From positions 1 to 45,304 of the forward strand of contig UQXF01000014.1 of the NCBI GenBank assembly GCA_900544905.1: a stretch of 45,304 nt of DNA. The letters run 5' to 3'. Every line of letters starts with the position of its first letter. The first letter of the stretch is position 1. Positions 32,930 to 41,431 of the stretch are shown here, piece by piece. The notes below the pieces were generated by a model. It saw only the letters and a list, made by a program, of their open reading frames with translations. It did no database searches and was not told the DNA's origin. The stretch is from an uncultured Clostridium sp. GTDB taxonomy: Bacteria; Bacillota; Clostridia; Lachnospirales; Lachnospiraceae. The translations under genes and the position numbers were made by a program.

Positions 32930-34438
32930 GTGGCAGAGAATAATCAGAAGGGTGGAAACCAGCAAAAGGGAACTCAGGATATTAATCAGCTTTTGAAGGT
33001 TCGCAGAGAAAAGTTAAAAGAATTACAGGATAATGGAATGGACCCATTTCAGATTACAAAGTATGATGTAACTGCTAAAGCAGGTATTATCAAGGATAAT
33101 TTTGAGGAGTACGAAGGCAAGGAAGTCAGTATTGCCGGCCGTATGATGCAAAAGCGTGTTATGGGCAAGGCATCATTTGGAAATGTGCAGGATGTAAGCG
33201 GCAATATCCAGATTTATGTGTCCAGAGATGCATTAGGTGAGGAACCATATAAGTTGTTTAAGAGAATGGATATCGGTGATATTGTCGGTGTAGAGGGAAC
33301 CGTGTTTGTAACACAGAAGGGTGAGAAATCGATTCATGCAACCAAGGTTACCTTATTATCCAAGAGTTTACAGGTTTTGCCGGAGAAATTCCACGGACTG
33401 ACCAATGTGGATACCCGTTATCGCCAGAGATATGTGGATTTGATTATGAATCCGGAGGTTAAGGATACCTTTATTAAGCGGTCTAAGATTATCAGCACTA
33501 TCCGTAAATACTTAGACGGACAGGGATTCATGGAGGTGGAGACACCTATGCTGGTTGCCAATGCAGGTGGTGCGGCAGCAAGACCGTTTGAAACACATTT
33601 TAATGCATTAGACGAAGATTTGAAGCTTCGCATTTCGTTAGAGCTATATTTAAAGAGACTGATTGTTGGTGGTTTGGAGCGTGTATATGAGATTGGGCGG
33701 GTATTCCGTAATGAGGGCCTGGATACCAGACATAATCCGGAGTTTACGTTGATGGAGTTATACCAGGCATATACGGATTACAATGGAATGATGGATTTAA
33801 CGGAGAATTTATACCGCTATGTGGCGCAGGAGGTATTGGGAACTACCAAGATTACCTATAACGGAATTGAGATGGATTTGGGCAAACCCTTTGAGCGTAT
33901 CACGATGGTAGATGCGGTTAAGAAGTATGCAGGCGTAGATTTTAATGAGATTCATACTTTGGAAGAGGCAAGAGCCATTGCAAAAGAGAAGCATGTTGAG
34001 TTTGAAGAACGTCATGCAAAGGGTGATATTCTGAATCTGTTCTTTGAGGAGTTTGTGGAAGAGCATTTAATCCAGCCAACCTTTGTTATGGACCACCCAA
34101 TCGAGATTTCTCCACTTACCAAGAAGAAACCGGAAAATCCGGAATATGTGGAGCGTTTTGAGTTCTTTATGAATGGATGGGAGATGGCAAATGCCTATTC
34201 CGAGCTCAATGACCCGATTGACCAGAGAGAGCGTTTTAAGGAACAGGAGAAGCAGCTTGCCCAGGGAAATGAAGAGGCGAATACAACAGATGAGGATTTC
34301 TTAAATGCCTTAGAGATTGGTATGCCTCCAACAGGTGGTATTGGATTTGGTATTGACAGAATGTGTATGCTGCTTACGGATTCGGCTGCAATCAGGGATG
34401 TGCTGTTGTTCCCGACAATGAAGAGTTTGGACAAATAA
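32930..34438 (+). CDS. lysS: Lysyl-tRNA synthetase, class II
   Basis: The 502-residue enzyme starts at a GTG. It has an OB-fold anticodon-binding domain (about residues 65-160, with the SIAGRMMQKRVMGKASF strand), then a class II catalytic core. That core shows motif 1 (GFMEVETPML), motif 2 (FRNEGLDTRHNPEFT) and motif 3 (GIGFGIDRM). It charges tRNA-Lys. The length is normal for bacterial LysS. The ribosome site (AGAGAGAGAAG) is weak. A terminator follows about 70 bases after the stop codon. Confidence 0.97.
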   Translation: MAENNQKGGNQQKGTQDINQLLKVRREKLKELQDNGMDPFQITKYDVTAKAGIIKDNFEEYEGKEVSIAGRMMQKRVMGKASFGNVQDVSGNIQIYVSRDALGEEPYKLFKRMDIGDIVGVEGTVFVTQKGEKSIHATKVTLLSKSLQVLPEKFHGLTNVDTRYRQRYVDLIMNPEVKDTFIKRSKIISTIRKYLDGQGFMEVETPMLVANAGGAAARPFETHFNALDEDLKLRISLELYLKRLIVGGLERVYEIGRVFRNEGLDTRHNPEFTLMELYQAYTDYNGMMDLTENLYRYVAQEVLGTTKITYNGIEMDLGKPFERITMVDAVKKYAGVDFNEIHTLEEARAIAKEKHVEFEERHAKGDILNLFFEEFVEEHLIQPTFVMDHPIEISPLTKKKPENPEYVERFEFFMNGWEMANAYSELNDPIDQRERFKEQEKQLAQGNEEANTTDEDFLNALEIGMPPTGGIGFGIDRMCMLLTDSAAIRDVLLFPTMKSLDK

Positions 34439-34507
34439 AGCCAGTAAAATCAGGGAATTGTGGTATCTCAAATTTAAGTTGACAACAAATTAGCACTTAC
34501 TGTTTAG

Positions 34508-34551
34508 GAGAACACTTTTTGAAAGAAATTTCAGAAGGTGTTCTCTTTTTT
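34508..34551 (+). terminator. Terminator downstream of lysS
   Basis: An 8-bp GAGAACAC/GTGTTCTC stem (34508-34515 with 34538-34545) has an inner helper stem and a run of Ts. The rest of 34439-34640 shows nothing else recognisable. Confidence 0.85.
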
Positions 34552-34641
34552 ATGTGATTTAGCCTGTTAAATGCATTGTAACTCTCCTGACTGTTCAAAC
34601 GCAATAATGCGAATAAAATTTAAAAAACATTCACAAACCTC

Positions 34642-34670
34642 TTGACAAACAAGTTAGTTAAGACTAACAT
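34642..34670 (+). promoter_or_regulatory. Promoter of the ABC exporter operon
   Basis: TTGACA (34642-34647), 17 bases, TAACAT (34665-34670). The start would be near 34677, which rules out the in-frame ATG at 34679 as the translation start. Confidence 0.75.
34653..34668. promoter_or_regulatory. Operator GTTAG-N6-CTAAC, copy 1
   Basis: GTTAG TTAAGA CTAAC is a perfect-armed inverted repeat covering the spacer and the -10 of the exporter promoter. The same arms and spacing recur at 38327-38342. The TetR regulator of this operon is the probable ligand. Confidence 0.75.
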
Positions 34671-34726
34671 ATATACGAATGAAATGCGCAAAACATTCGC
34701 AGAATGAAAAGGAGGATTACGGAAGC

Positions 34727-35425
34727 ATGTTTATTGAAGGAAAAGGACTTGTGAAGAAATATGGAAAGGGCGAGGTTGCGGTATATGCCTTGAATCATGC
34801 GGATTTCAGCATGGATAAGGGTGAGGTTGCGGTCATTCTTGGACCGAGCGGAAGTGGTAAGAGTACTTTTTTGAATATACTGGGAGGACTTGACAAGGCC
34901 ACAGAGGGAATGCTTGCTGTGGATGGCAGAGATATTGGGAAGATGTCCGCAAAAGAGCTGGAGGCATACAGGCGTAACACATTGGGATTTGTGTTCCAGT
35001 CATACAATCTGACTCCGGACCTTACTGCCAGAGAAAATATAGAGATGACGGCGGAACTGGTGAAGGAGCCGCTTGATGTGGATACACTGATAGACGAATT
35101 GGGACTTTCAAAGCATGAGAAGCATTTTCCAAAGGAGCTCTCAGGCGGACAGCAGCAGCGGGTAGCAATCGCCAGAGCGATGGTGAAAAAACCGGAAATT
35201 CTGCTCTGTGATGAGTTGACCGGTGCGCTGGATTCCAGTTCTTCCAGAGATGTTCTGGCGAAGATACAGCACATGAATGAGATATATCAAACAACCGTTG
35301 TAATTATCACCCATAATGAAAATATAGCGCACATGGCTGACAGAGTCATCCGTATCAAGGATGGCAAAGTAGTGTCAAATGATAAAAATATGGATAAACA
35401 GAGAGCAGAGGAGATGGAGTTGTAA
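34727..35425 (+). CDS. ABC transporter ATPase, MacB/LolD type
   Basis: The 232-residue ATPase has Walker A GPSGSGKST (about residues 39-47), Q-loop FVFQSYNLTP, signature LSGGQQQRVAIARAM and Walker B ILLCDELTGALD, with the usual His in ITHNENIA. This subfamily works with FtsX-like permeases in antimicrobial peptide resistance, lipoprotein handling or export by mechanotransmission. The start at 34727 has AAGGAGG 11 bases ahead; an upstream ATG at 34679 lies at the predicted transcript start. The permease gene begins two bases after this stop codon. Confidence 0.93.
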   Translation: MFIEGKGLVKKYGKGEVAVYALNHADFSMDKGEVAVILGPSGSGKSTFLNILGGLDKATEGMLAVDGRDIGKMSAKELEAYRRNTLGFVFQSYNLTPDLTARENIEMTAELVKEPLDVDTLIDELGLSKHEKHFPKELSGGQQQRVAIARAMVKKPEILLCDELTGALDSSSSRDVLAKIQHMNEIYQTTVVIITHNENIAHMADRVIRIKDGKVVSNDKNMDKQRAEEMEL

Positions 35426-35426
35426 A

Positions 35427-37664
35427 ATGACGATTAATAAGAGAGCTGTCCGCAGCATAAAAAACAATATTGCCTTTTATATCATTTGTATCATTCTGAC
35501 ACTGCTCACATCCATGCTCATCGTGGCGGCAGTTTCAACCGGACACACCCTGACAAACGTGGTGTCGGATTTTGTAGATGAATACAAAGCAGAGGATGCA
35601 GAATTTGTAACATATCATCCGATATCGGATGCGGATATAGAAACGCTGGAGCAGGATTACGACATAATTCTTGAGTACGGCAGATATAAAGATATCACGA
35701 CAAAGAATGAGGGATATGGTGATTCCGTGATTCGGATATTTCCTATGCCGGAGAAGCTGAATTTGTGCGAGGTGCGGGACGGAAAACGACCGGAGAGCGG
35801 GGAAGCAATGCTTACCCAGAACTTTGCAGATTGCCATGATATAAAAGTAGGCGACATGGTAAAGCTTGGAGATGTGTCCTATAAGATATCTGCATTTGCC
35901 ACAAAGTCTGACTACATATACATGCTGCAGGAATTGTCCGGGTATCGGGACAATGAGAAATTTGCGCTTATGATAGTTGGGGAAGCGGATTATGAAAAGA
36001 TAGATGCGGAGGAAATCGGATACTACTCGATTCGATATAACAAGGACAACGAAAAGGAAGTGAGGAAAAAACTGAATAACGACTATGTGATTGCCAGCTA
36101 CCTTGCAGCTGCGACGAATACCAGAATTTCCATGCCTGTAAATGAAGGTGAAGCGGTTACCAATATGGCAATGCTGTTTGCTCCTGCTATGTTCATCATA
36201 GTAATCGCCCTTATCGTGATGGTGCTTGGCAGACGGATAAAGAACGAGCAGTATCTGTTGGGAACATTTCTTGCCCTCGGGTTTTCCAAGAAGCAGATTA
36301 TAAGACATTATATGCGGTTTGGGCTGCTGCCGGGTATAGCCGGCAGCGTCCTCGGTGTACTTTGTGCGATTCCATTTACAAAATTTCTGTCATATTTCTT
36401 TATAGAATTTGATTATGAAAAACTCACTTATACCAACAGCTATGATGTGGCAGCAATCGTAATTGCCATGGTGATTCCAAGCGTGCTGTATTGTCTTGCC
36501 ATTGCATGGCAGACAGTAAGACTGCTTAAAAAATCTCCGGTAGAGCTTATCAGAAATACAGGAAAGGACAGCAGAACTATCGGTGTGATGAAAAACAGCC
36601 CTGTGAAAACTGCCACAAAGCTCAGGGTGAGGAGTGTTATAGGACATCCCGGAAGAAGTATGGTCACGGTCATAGGCGTGTGCATAGCAGCATTTTGTAT
36701 ACTGACCGGACTTATCATGAAAGACAGCCTGGATGATTTGATGGACGATGGACTTACCAGTTCAGTCAAATACGAGTATTTGTATCGTCTGAATTATTTG
36801 GGGGAGGGTGAGCCGGAGCAGGGGGAAGCACTTTTCCAGAATTACTATGAGGTGGAGGGCAGCACTGTGCAGTTGTCCGCGCAGGGAATTGACGAGAATT
36901 CAGATTATTTTCCGGATAAGACAGAGGATGGAAAAAGTCTTGCTATGGACAAATATTATCTGACCAGCGCTGCGGCTGAAACGTACGGAGTGAAGGCAGG
37001 AGATGAATTTTCATTTTATAACATCGCGGATTTAAAGGAACACAAGGTTACTATCAGCGGTGTGGTGACGGATAATACACATTGCTATTTGTACTCGGCC
37101 AGAGATAATATAACGGAGTTAGCAGGTGTTGGCAAGGGCACATACAATTGCATTGTCAGTGATAAGAAGCTGGAACTTCCAAAGGACGAGATAGCGAGTG
37201 AAACAACCATGACAGTTGCCGCAGATACTATGAATGACTTAATGGGGCCCATGGATGCGATTATAATTATCCTTGAGATATTTGGTATCGTTCTCGGCGT
37301 ATTCATCCTTTATCTAATCATCAACATGATAGCCGCAGAAAATCGGACAGGTATATCCGTCATGAAAGTGCTGGGACTGTCAAAGCGCGAAATAGCAGGA
37401 AGGGTGTTAAATGTGAACCATGTGCTTGTGTGTATCGGTTTTGTTTTGAGCATTCCGCTGGCATATGGGTTTGTAAAGATTGGATATGCAGACACGATAG
37501 AAAATTATGGAATGCTGCTTGCCCCTGTTATCACAGTCAAAAGTCTGATTATTGGTTTTCTTCTCACATGGATAACCTATGAAATTTCCCTCTTTTTGCA
37601 GAGAAGAAAAATTTCGGGGATTGACATGGTTGAGGCTTTGAAGGAAAATAATAGAAACGAATAA
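35427..37664 (+). CDS. FtsX-like ABC permease
   Basis: The 745-residue protein has an N-terminal helix (about 10-35), then an extracellular segment of about 210 residues. Three helices form a first FtsX domain (about 245-390), followed by another helix near 425, a second extracellular part, and a last FtsX domain at about 610-735 that includes MKVLGLSKREIAGRVL. The double FtsX layout is normal for MacB/BceB-related Gram-positive exporters. The start at 35427 follows GAGGAGATGGAG. The long outer domains suggest contact with an extracellular substrate. The TetR gene lies 20 bases downstream. Confidence 0.92.
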   Translation: MTINKRAVRSIKNNIAFYIICIILTLLTSMLIVAAVSTGHTLTNVVSDFVDEYKAEDAEFVTYHPISDADIETLEQDYDIILEYGRYKDITTKNEGYGDSVIRIFPMPEKLNLCEVRDGKRPESGEAMLTQNFADCHDIKVGDMVKLGDVSYKISAFATKSDYIYMLQELSGYRDNEKFALMIVGEADYEKIDAEEIGYYSIRYNKDNEKEVRKKLNNDYVIASYLAAATNTRISMPVNEGEAVTNMAMLFAPAMFIIVIALIVMVLGRRIKNEQYLLGTFLALGFSKKQIIRHYMRFGLLPGIAGSVLGVLCAIPFTKFLSYFFIEFDYEKLTYTNSYDVAAIVIAMVIPSVLYCLAIAWQTVRLLKKSPVELIRNTGKDSRTIGVMKNSPVKTATKLRVRSVIGHPGRSMVTVIGVCIAAFCILTGLIMKDSLDDLMDDGLTSSVKYEYLYRLNYLGEGEPEQGEALFQNYYEVEGSTVQLSAQGIDENSDYFPDKTEDGKSLAMDKYYLTSAAAETYGVKAGDEFSFYNIADLKEHKVTISGVVTDNTHCYLYSARDNITELAGVGKGTYNCIVSDKKLELPKDEIASETTMTVAADTMNDLMGPMDAIIIILEIFGIVLGVFILYLIINMIAAENRTGISVMKVLGLSKREIAGRVLNVNHVLVCIGFVLSIPLAYGFVKIGYADTIENYGMLLAPVITVKSLIIGFLLTWITYEISLFLQRRKISGIDMVEALKENNRNE

Positions 37665-37684
37665 AATAAGACGGGGATTTATAC

Positions 37685-38278
37685 ATGGCGAGACGGGTAT
37701 TTACAGAGAAGGAAAGAGAAGAATACAGAGAAAAAATGCTGGCAGCAGGCTTTTCGCTGTTAAAAGAATATGGCATGACGCATATGTCTGTTGCGAAAAT
37801 CACCGGTGCGGCAGGAATTGGAGTCAGCACATTTTACAATTTTTTTCCTTCCAAGGAAGCCTATGTATATGAGGTCATACAATATAGAAGGAAGATGATT
37901 CCTGAGCTGGTGGCAAAGGCGCTTGGAGGCAAGAAAAAGGCGGGACCGGAAGAGGTACGGACCTATCTGAAATTTATGATAGATGAGGATATCAGCATAT
38001 TCCCAAGTCTTACTCCTAAGGATGAGGAGAAGCTGGCAAAAATGCTTCCAGAGCAGGCGGCGCCAAATCTGCAGAATGAGATGAAGATAGCGGCGCAGTT
38101 TATGCAGTGGATGGATGGCGTCCGGGAGGATGCCGATATCCCTCTAATCGCCAATCTGATTAAGATTTATGTTCTGGCTGCAGAAGGAAGGGACATTCTT
38201 CACGAGTCTGCATATGAGCGCACTATGGAGAGAATGAGGGACACCATCATTTATGAGCTCTTTGGTCGCTTGGATTAA
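37685..38278 (+). CDS. TetR family regulator of the ABC exporter operon
   Basis: The 197-residue protein has an N-terminal helix-turn-helix (about residues 15-60; MSVAKITGAAGIGVSTFYNFFPSK, with the recognition helix in VSTFYNFF) and a helical ligand domain. It is the last gene of the exporter operon and so should sense something the exporter handles. The GTTAG-N6-CTAAC operator is found at this operon's promoter and again at the promoter of the HMA-domain gene just downstream, so this protein probably represses both. The ribosome site is weak. Confidence 0.88.
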   Translation: MARRVFTEKEREEYREKMLAAGFSLLKEYGMTHMSVAKITGAAGIGVSTFYNFFPSKEAYVYEVIQYRRKMIPELVAKALGGKKKAGPEEVRTYLKFMIDEDISIFPSLTPKDEEKLAKMLPEQAAPNLQNEMKIAAQFMQWMDGVREDADIPLIANLIKIYVLAAEGRDILHESAYERTMERMRDTIIYELFGRLD

Positions 38279-38310
38279 AGAAAATACTGGTATAGATACC
38301 GTAGCGGGTA

Positions 38311-38339
38311 TTGACAATAAAATAAGGTTAGCCTATACT
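38311..38339 (+). promoter_or_regulatory. Promoter of the HMA-domain gene
   Basis: TTGACA (38311-38316), 17 bases, TATACT (38334-38339), with transcription starting near 38346. Confidence 0.82.
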
Positions 38340-38343
38340 AACC
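38326..38343. promoter_or_regulatory. Operator GTTAG-N6-CTAAC, copy 2
   Basis: GGTTAG CCTATA CTAACC is an 18-base inverted repeat lying over the -10. The core arms and six-base gap are identical to copy 1 at 34653-34668, while the centre differs, as expected for one dimeric repressor. Confidence 0.75.
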
Positions 38344-38374
38344 CATAGTAAGATTTATGAAAGTGGGTGCCAGT

Positions 38375-38623
38375 ATGGAAAAAATGATTCTTGAGATTGA
38401 AGGAATGTCGTGTGGAATGTGTGAGAGTCATATCAATGATACGATACGCAGGCAGTTTGCTGTTAAAAAAGTTTCTTCTTCCCATGCAAAGGGAATGACG
38501 GAGATTATAACAGAAAATCCTTTAGATGAAGAGAAATTAAGGAATGCAATTCATGAAACCGGATATGAGGTTTTGTCTGTAAAAACAGAACCATATGTGA
38601 AAAAGGGATTATTCAGAAGGTAG
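38375..38623 (+). CDS. HMA-domain metal-binding protein
   Basis: The 82-residue protein has the heavy-metal-associated fold with the metal motif GMSCGMC (Cys13, Cys16) followed by a His at the ESH position. This resembles small copper chaperones and the N-terminal domains of copper ATPases. It ends with a basic KKGLFRR tail. An in-frame ATG at 38357 would add six residues but lies only about 11 bases after the predicted transcript start. No P-type ATPase is adjacent. The gene shares its operator with the ABC exporter operon, so metal or thiol stress may be the common cue. Confidence 0.82.
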   Translation: MEKMILEIEGMSCGMCESHINDTIRRQFAVKKVSSSHAKGMTEIITENPLDEEKLRNAIHETGYEVLSVKTEPYVKKGLFRR

Positions 38624-38681
38624 CAGTTTGCGGTGGAATGATTTTCAGGAATTAATTGAAAAGGGAGAGGTCTATTATAAG

Positions 38682-38741
38682 ATGGAGAAAAATTTGAAAA
38701 AACGGAAGCTGGCAATGCTGAAATTTAGAAAAAACAGCTGA
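38682..38741 (+). CDS. Possible 19-aa basic peptide
   Basis: ATG at 38682 opens a 19-residue frame, starting MEKNLKKRKL and ending RKNS, with eight Lys/Arg. AAGGGAGAGG lies about 12 bases ahead, a fair ribosome site. It follows the HMA gene by 58 bases and precedes the terminator. It could be a real small peptide or chance; no family is recognised. Confidence 0.25.
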   Translation: MEKNLKKRKLAMLKFRKNS

Positions 38742-38766
38742 TGAAATTTGCATACTAATTCTGATG

Positions 38767-38819
38767 AAAAACACCGGTTAAGGGAGTGGGAAAAGGCTTC
38801 CGGTCATCGGTGTTTTTTA
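38767..38819 (+). terminator. Terminator after the HMA-domain gene
   Basis: A stem of about 10 bp (38767-38776 with 38808-38817) has a long loop that can form an inner CCGG pairing, and ends in six Ts. Confidence 0.8.
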
Positions 38820-38863
38820 TTTGCAAAAAGGCACAAATCGTGCCGGAAATTTGTAATTAGCTA

Positions 38864-38892
38864 TTGCTTTTTTGTCCGACAATAAGTATAAT
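38864..38892 (+). promoter_or_regulatory. Promoter of the RHH gene
   Basis: TTGCTT (38864-38869), 17 bases, TATAAT (38887-38892). Confidence 0.75.
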
Positions 38893-38921
38893 ATATTAGA
38901 GTCGTGGAGGAGGTGCATATA

Positions 38922-39092
38922 GTGGGTGCAATAGGCAGACCGAAGAGTGATAATCCGAGTCATCACAAAATCAGCATACGGCTGACCGATGAGGAATACA
39001 GATTCTTAAAGCAATATGTAAACATTCATGATTTAACTATGACGCAGGCGATGAAAGTAGCAATTCAGTTATTGAGGGATGCAGATTGTTAA
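38922..39092 (+). CDS. Ribbon-helix-helix (CopG/Arc-like) protein
   Basis: The 56-residue protein has a GRPKSDNP N-terminal arm, then a beta strand (HKISIRLTDEE) and two helices, the pattern of dimeric RHH DNA-binding proteins. The start is taken as the GTG at 38922, because GGAGGAGGTG lies six to seven bases ahead; the frame is open a little further upstream. Such proteins are often antitoxins or plasmid/element regulators, but no toxin gene is adjacent. It is expressed from its own promoter; the next gene has a separate one. Confidence 0.75.
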   Translation: MGAIGRPKSDNPSHHKISIRLTDEEYRFLKQYVNIHDLTMTQAMKVAIQLLRDADC

Positions 39093-39126
39093 GTATGGAA
39101 ATTTCTTTTTTTGGAAAAGCGTTTCA

Positions 39127-39155
39127 TTGACATTAACCATGGTTTGACGTATTAT
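39127..39155 (+). promoter_or_regulatory. Promoter of the c-di-AMP operon
   Basis: TTGACA (39127-39132), 17 bases, TATTAT (39150-39155). The palindrome AACCATGGTT (39135-39144) lies in the spacer and may be a regulator site. Confidence 0.8.
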
Positions 39156-39181
39156 CTCTAGAGGAGAAGGCTGGTGAGGGA

Positions 39182-39622
39182 ATGGTTCGGGAAGAAAATG
39201 TAAAGCTGATGAGTAAAATTGCAATCTATGAAAAGCGCGAGGGAAAGACAGAGATTCCGATGAATGCCTTTTACAAAGGGGATTATGTCCGCCTGAATTC
39301 TCTGAAAGCTGTTGTCTCGGCAACGGTTGTCTTTGTACTGGCTGCTGTGCTGGTGGTTGTGTATAAGCTGGAGTATATACTGGCGAATATATTAAAGATG
39401 GATTATAAGAAGCTGGCAATATTGATTCTGGCAGTATATGTTATATGGATTTTCCTGTACTGGCTGATTGCAAGAATTATATATTCAAAGAGGTATGAGG
39501 CTTCCAGGTCGAATATTATTATCTATAATCATAATTTGAAAAAACTTCAGGAGGAAACCCGTAAAGAGGTTGTGAAGGCAAAGGGAGGAGTGGTAATTGG
39601 TGACGACTTTATTGACTTTTAG
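39182..39622 (+). CDS. Uncharacterised two-helix membrane protein upstream of cdaA
   Basis: The 146-residue protein has a basic N-terminal region, two membrane helices (about residues 42-62 and 77-105), and a helical basic C-terminal tail (NHNLKKLQEETRKEVVKAKG) ending in a short acidic GDDFIDF. I do not recognise a family. The start has GAGGAGAAGG and GGTGAGGGA ahead. Its end overlaps the next gene by about 25 bases, so the two are coupled. Position as first gene of the cdaA operon suggests a link to c-di-AMP, cell wall or turgor control, but this is only context. Confidence 0.8.
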   Translation: MVREENVKLMSKIAIYEKREGKTEIPMNAFYKGDYVRLNSLKAVVSATVVFVLAAVLVVVYKLEYILANILKMDYKKLAILILAVYVIWIFLYWLIARIIYSKRYEASRSNIIIYNHNLKKLQEETRKEVVKAKGGVVIGDDFIDF

Positions 39623-40538
39623 GGATAATATAAAGGCATTTTGCAGCCGTTATGATTACATACTCACCCCTGTCTTAAAATTTGTTGTGGCAATGCTTGT
39701 ATTCTTTTCCATCAAACAGCAGATGGGGTATATGCCGCTTTTTAACAACATTTTAGTAATGCTGTTATTATCGGCTATATGCGCTTTTCTGCCAATGGAG
39801 TTTACTACGGGTATCGGTGGAATTATTATTATACTGGAGTCAACCCAGGTGGCGCTTGATGCGGCTTTGGTAGGGCTTGCACTTATTTTGATTTTTTACT
39901 GTGGCTATATGCGCTTTTCACCAAGGACAGGAATCATTGTATTGCTGGTGCCTTTGTGCTATACAACCCATTTATTTTATGCCCTGCCAATTGTACTTGG
40001 ATTTCTGGTGGGTCCTGCCGCCATTATTCCGGTTATCTTTGGTGTAATTTTGTATTATTATGAGATGGGGCTTAAGGAGCTGGTAAATGTTCTGGCGGCG
40101 GTTACAGAGGAAGACACAGCCGTTCAGGGATATCAGTACATTTTAAATGCACTAATTGACAATAAAGAGATGCTTCTGACCTTTATCGTGTTTGCCTGTG
40201 TGATTCTGGTAACCTATGTGATTTACAGGGCATCCTTTTCAAATTCATGGATTGTGGCTTTTTTGGCAGGTGGATTTTTAAATGTTGTTTTATTTTTGGT
40301 GGGAAGTGTTACACTATTAATAGAAGTAGAAATCGCACCGATTCTGATGGGGAGTATTGTGGGAATTTTACTTGCTGTCATACTTCAGTTTGGCAAGGGA
40401 ATTGTGGATTACCAGAGGACAGAGGTATTACAGTTTGAGGATGATGAATATTATTATTATGTGAAAGCAATTCCTAAATTATCGGTTTCAGAATCGAATA
40501 AAAATGTGAAGCATATTAATTCAAAGACGCATAATTAG
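39597..40538 (+). CDS. Uncharacterised polytopic membrane protein upstream of cdaA
   Basis: The 313-residue protein has about eight or nine hydrophobic helices between residues 22 and 260 and a cytoplasmic C-terminal tail with an EDDEYYYYVKAIPKLSV segment. No known family or motif is recognised. The start is a TTG (39597, eight bases after GGAGG) or the GTG one codon later; both overlap the preceding gene. Only 29 bases separate it from cdaA. Together with its neighbour it may form a complex that regulates or senses for CdaA. The repeated Tyr in the tail is notable. Confidence 0.82.
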   Translation: MVTTLLTFRDNIKAFCSRYDYILTPVLKFVVAMLVFFSIKQQMGYMPLFNNILVMLLLSAICAFLPMEFTTGIGGIIIILESTQVALDAALVGLALILIFYCGYMRFSPRTGIIVLLVPLCYTTHLFYALPIVLGFLVGPAAIIPVIFGVILYYYEMGLKELVNVLAAVTEEDTAVQGYQYILNALIDNKEMLLTFIVFACVILVTYVIYRASFSNSWIVAFLAGGFLNVVLFLVGSVTLLIEVEIAPILMGSIVGILLAVILQFGKGIVDYQRTEVLQFEDDEYYYYVKAIPKLSVSESNKNVKHINSKTHN

Positions 40539-40567
40539 ATGGAGATGGGAAATCATTGGAGCAGATT

Positions 40568-41431
40568 ATGAATTATTTTAGAACCTATTTTGACTGGTTC
40601 TATATTCCGAGAATTACAATTACAGATGTGATTGAGATTATAATCATTGCAATTCTGATATATTATATTATGGATTGGTTCAAGAAGACCCGGGCATGGA
40701 CACTGATTAAGGGTATTCTGGTACTGCTCCTGTTTACCGGTTTTGCTATGGTTTTTCAGTTTAATACGATTCTGTGGATTTTTAAAAACACAATCAGCGT
40801 GGGTGTTATTGCTGTTATCATTATTTTCCAGCCGGAATTCAGAAGGGCGTTAGAGCAGCTGGGACGCAAAAACTATCTCGCCTCTTTCTTTGCTTCTGAT
40901 GATGCTAAGAACGGAAGAAAGCTGGAAAGAAAGGTGTTAAATGAGATTGCAAAGGCGGTTTATGCCATGGCAGAGGTGAAGACCGGAGCATTGATTGTGA
41001 TTGAGCAGGAGGTTAAGCTTGGGGATTATGAGCGGACCGGCATTACCATTGATGGAGAGGTGACCAGCCAGCTTTTAATCAATATTTTTGAGCATAATAC
41101 TCCGTTACATGACGGTGCGGTGCTGATTCGCAATAACCGGATTGTCAGCGCAACCTGTTACTTACCGTTGTCGGATAATCTGGATATTAACAAATCTTTG
41201 GGTACAAGACATCGTGCAGCCATCGGAGTAAGCGAGGTGTCTGACAGCATAACGGTAATTGTATCGGAGGAAACAGGAGCTGTCTCTCTGGCGCATAATG
41301 GCATGATTTACCGGAATCTGACGAAGGATACATTTGTAGAAAAGATAGAAGAGTTAAGTAAGAATGAACCAATTACCAGAAGAATGAAATGGTGGAAAGG
41401 TCTTGGTAAGCATGAAAAATCGAATTCTTAA
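40568..41431 (+). CDS. cdaA: Diadenylate cyclase CdaA
   Basis: The 287-residue protein has three N-terminal membrane helices (about residues 18-37, 45-64 and 75-88) and a cytoplasmic DAC domain with both signature motifs, DGA (182-184) and RHR (214-216). It joins two ATP into cyclic di-AMP, the second messenger controlling potassium, osmolytes and the cell wall. The ATG at 40568 has GGAG six bases ahead; a TTG at 40556, also preceded by a GGAG, is an alternative. Its end overlaps cdaR by 20 bases. This is the membrane-bound form partnered with CdaR. Confidence 0.96.
   Translation: MNYFRTYFDWFYIPRITITDVIEIIIIAILIYYIMDWFKKTRAWTLIKGILVLLLFTGFAMVFQFNTILWIFKNTISVGVIAVIIIFQPEFRRALEQLGRKNYLASFFASDDAKNGRKLERKVLNEIAKAVYAMAEVKTGALIVIEQEVKLGDYERTGITIDGEVTSQLLINIFEHNTPLHDGAVLIRNNRIVSATCYLPLSDNLDINKSLGTRHRAAIGVSEVSDSITVIVSEETGAVSLAHNGMIYRNLTKDTFVEKIEELSKNEPITRRMKWWKGLGKHEKSNS

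Noticed and set aside
34679..34726. Upstream start for the MacB-type ATPase
   Set aside because: The ATG sits at the predicted transcription start, so it would have no leader; the ATG at 34727 has AAGGAGG.
35535..36308. Long minus-strand open frame opposite the FtsX permease gene
   Set aside because: It is His/Tyr/Cys-rich, has no ribosome site and mirrors codons of the real gene on the other strand. The same applies to the 299-residue frame at 12881-13780.
38922..39622. RHH plus membrane protein as a toxin-antitoxin pair
   Set aside because: The two genes have separate promoters, and the second protein overlaps and travels with the cdaA operon, with no toxin features.
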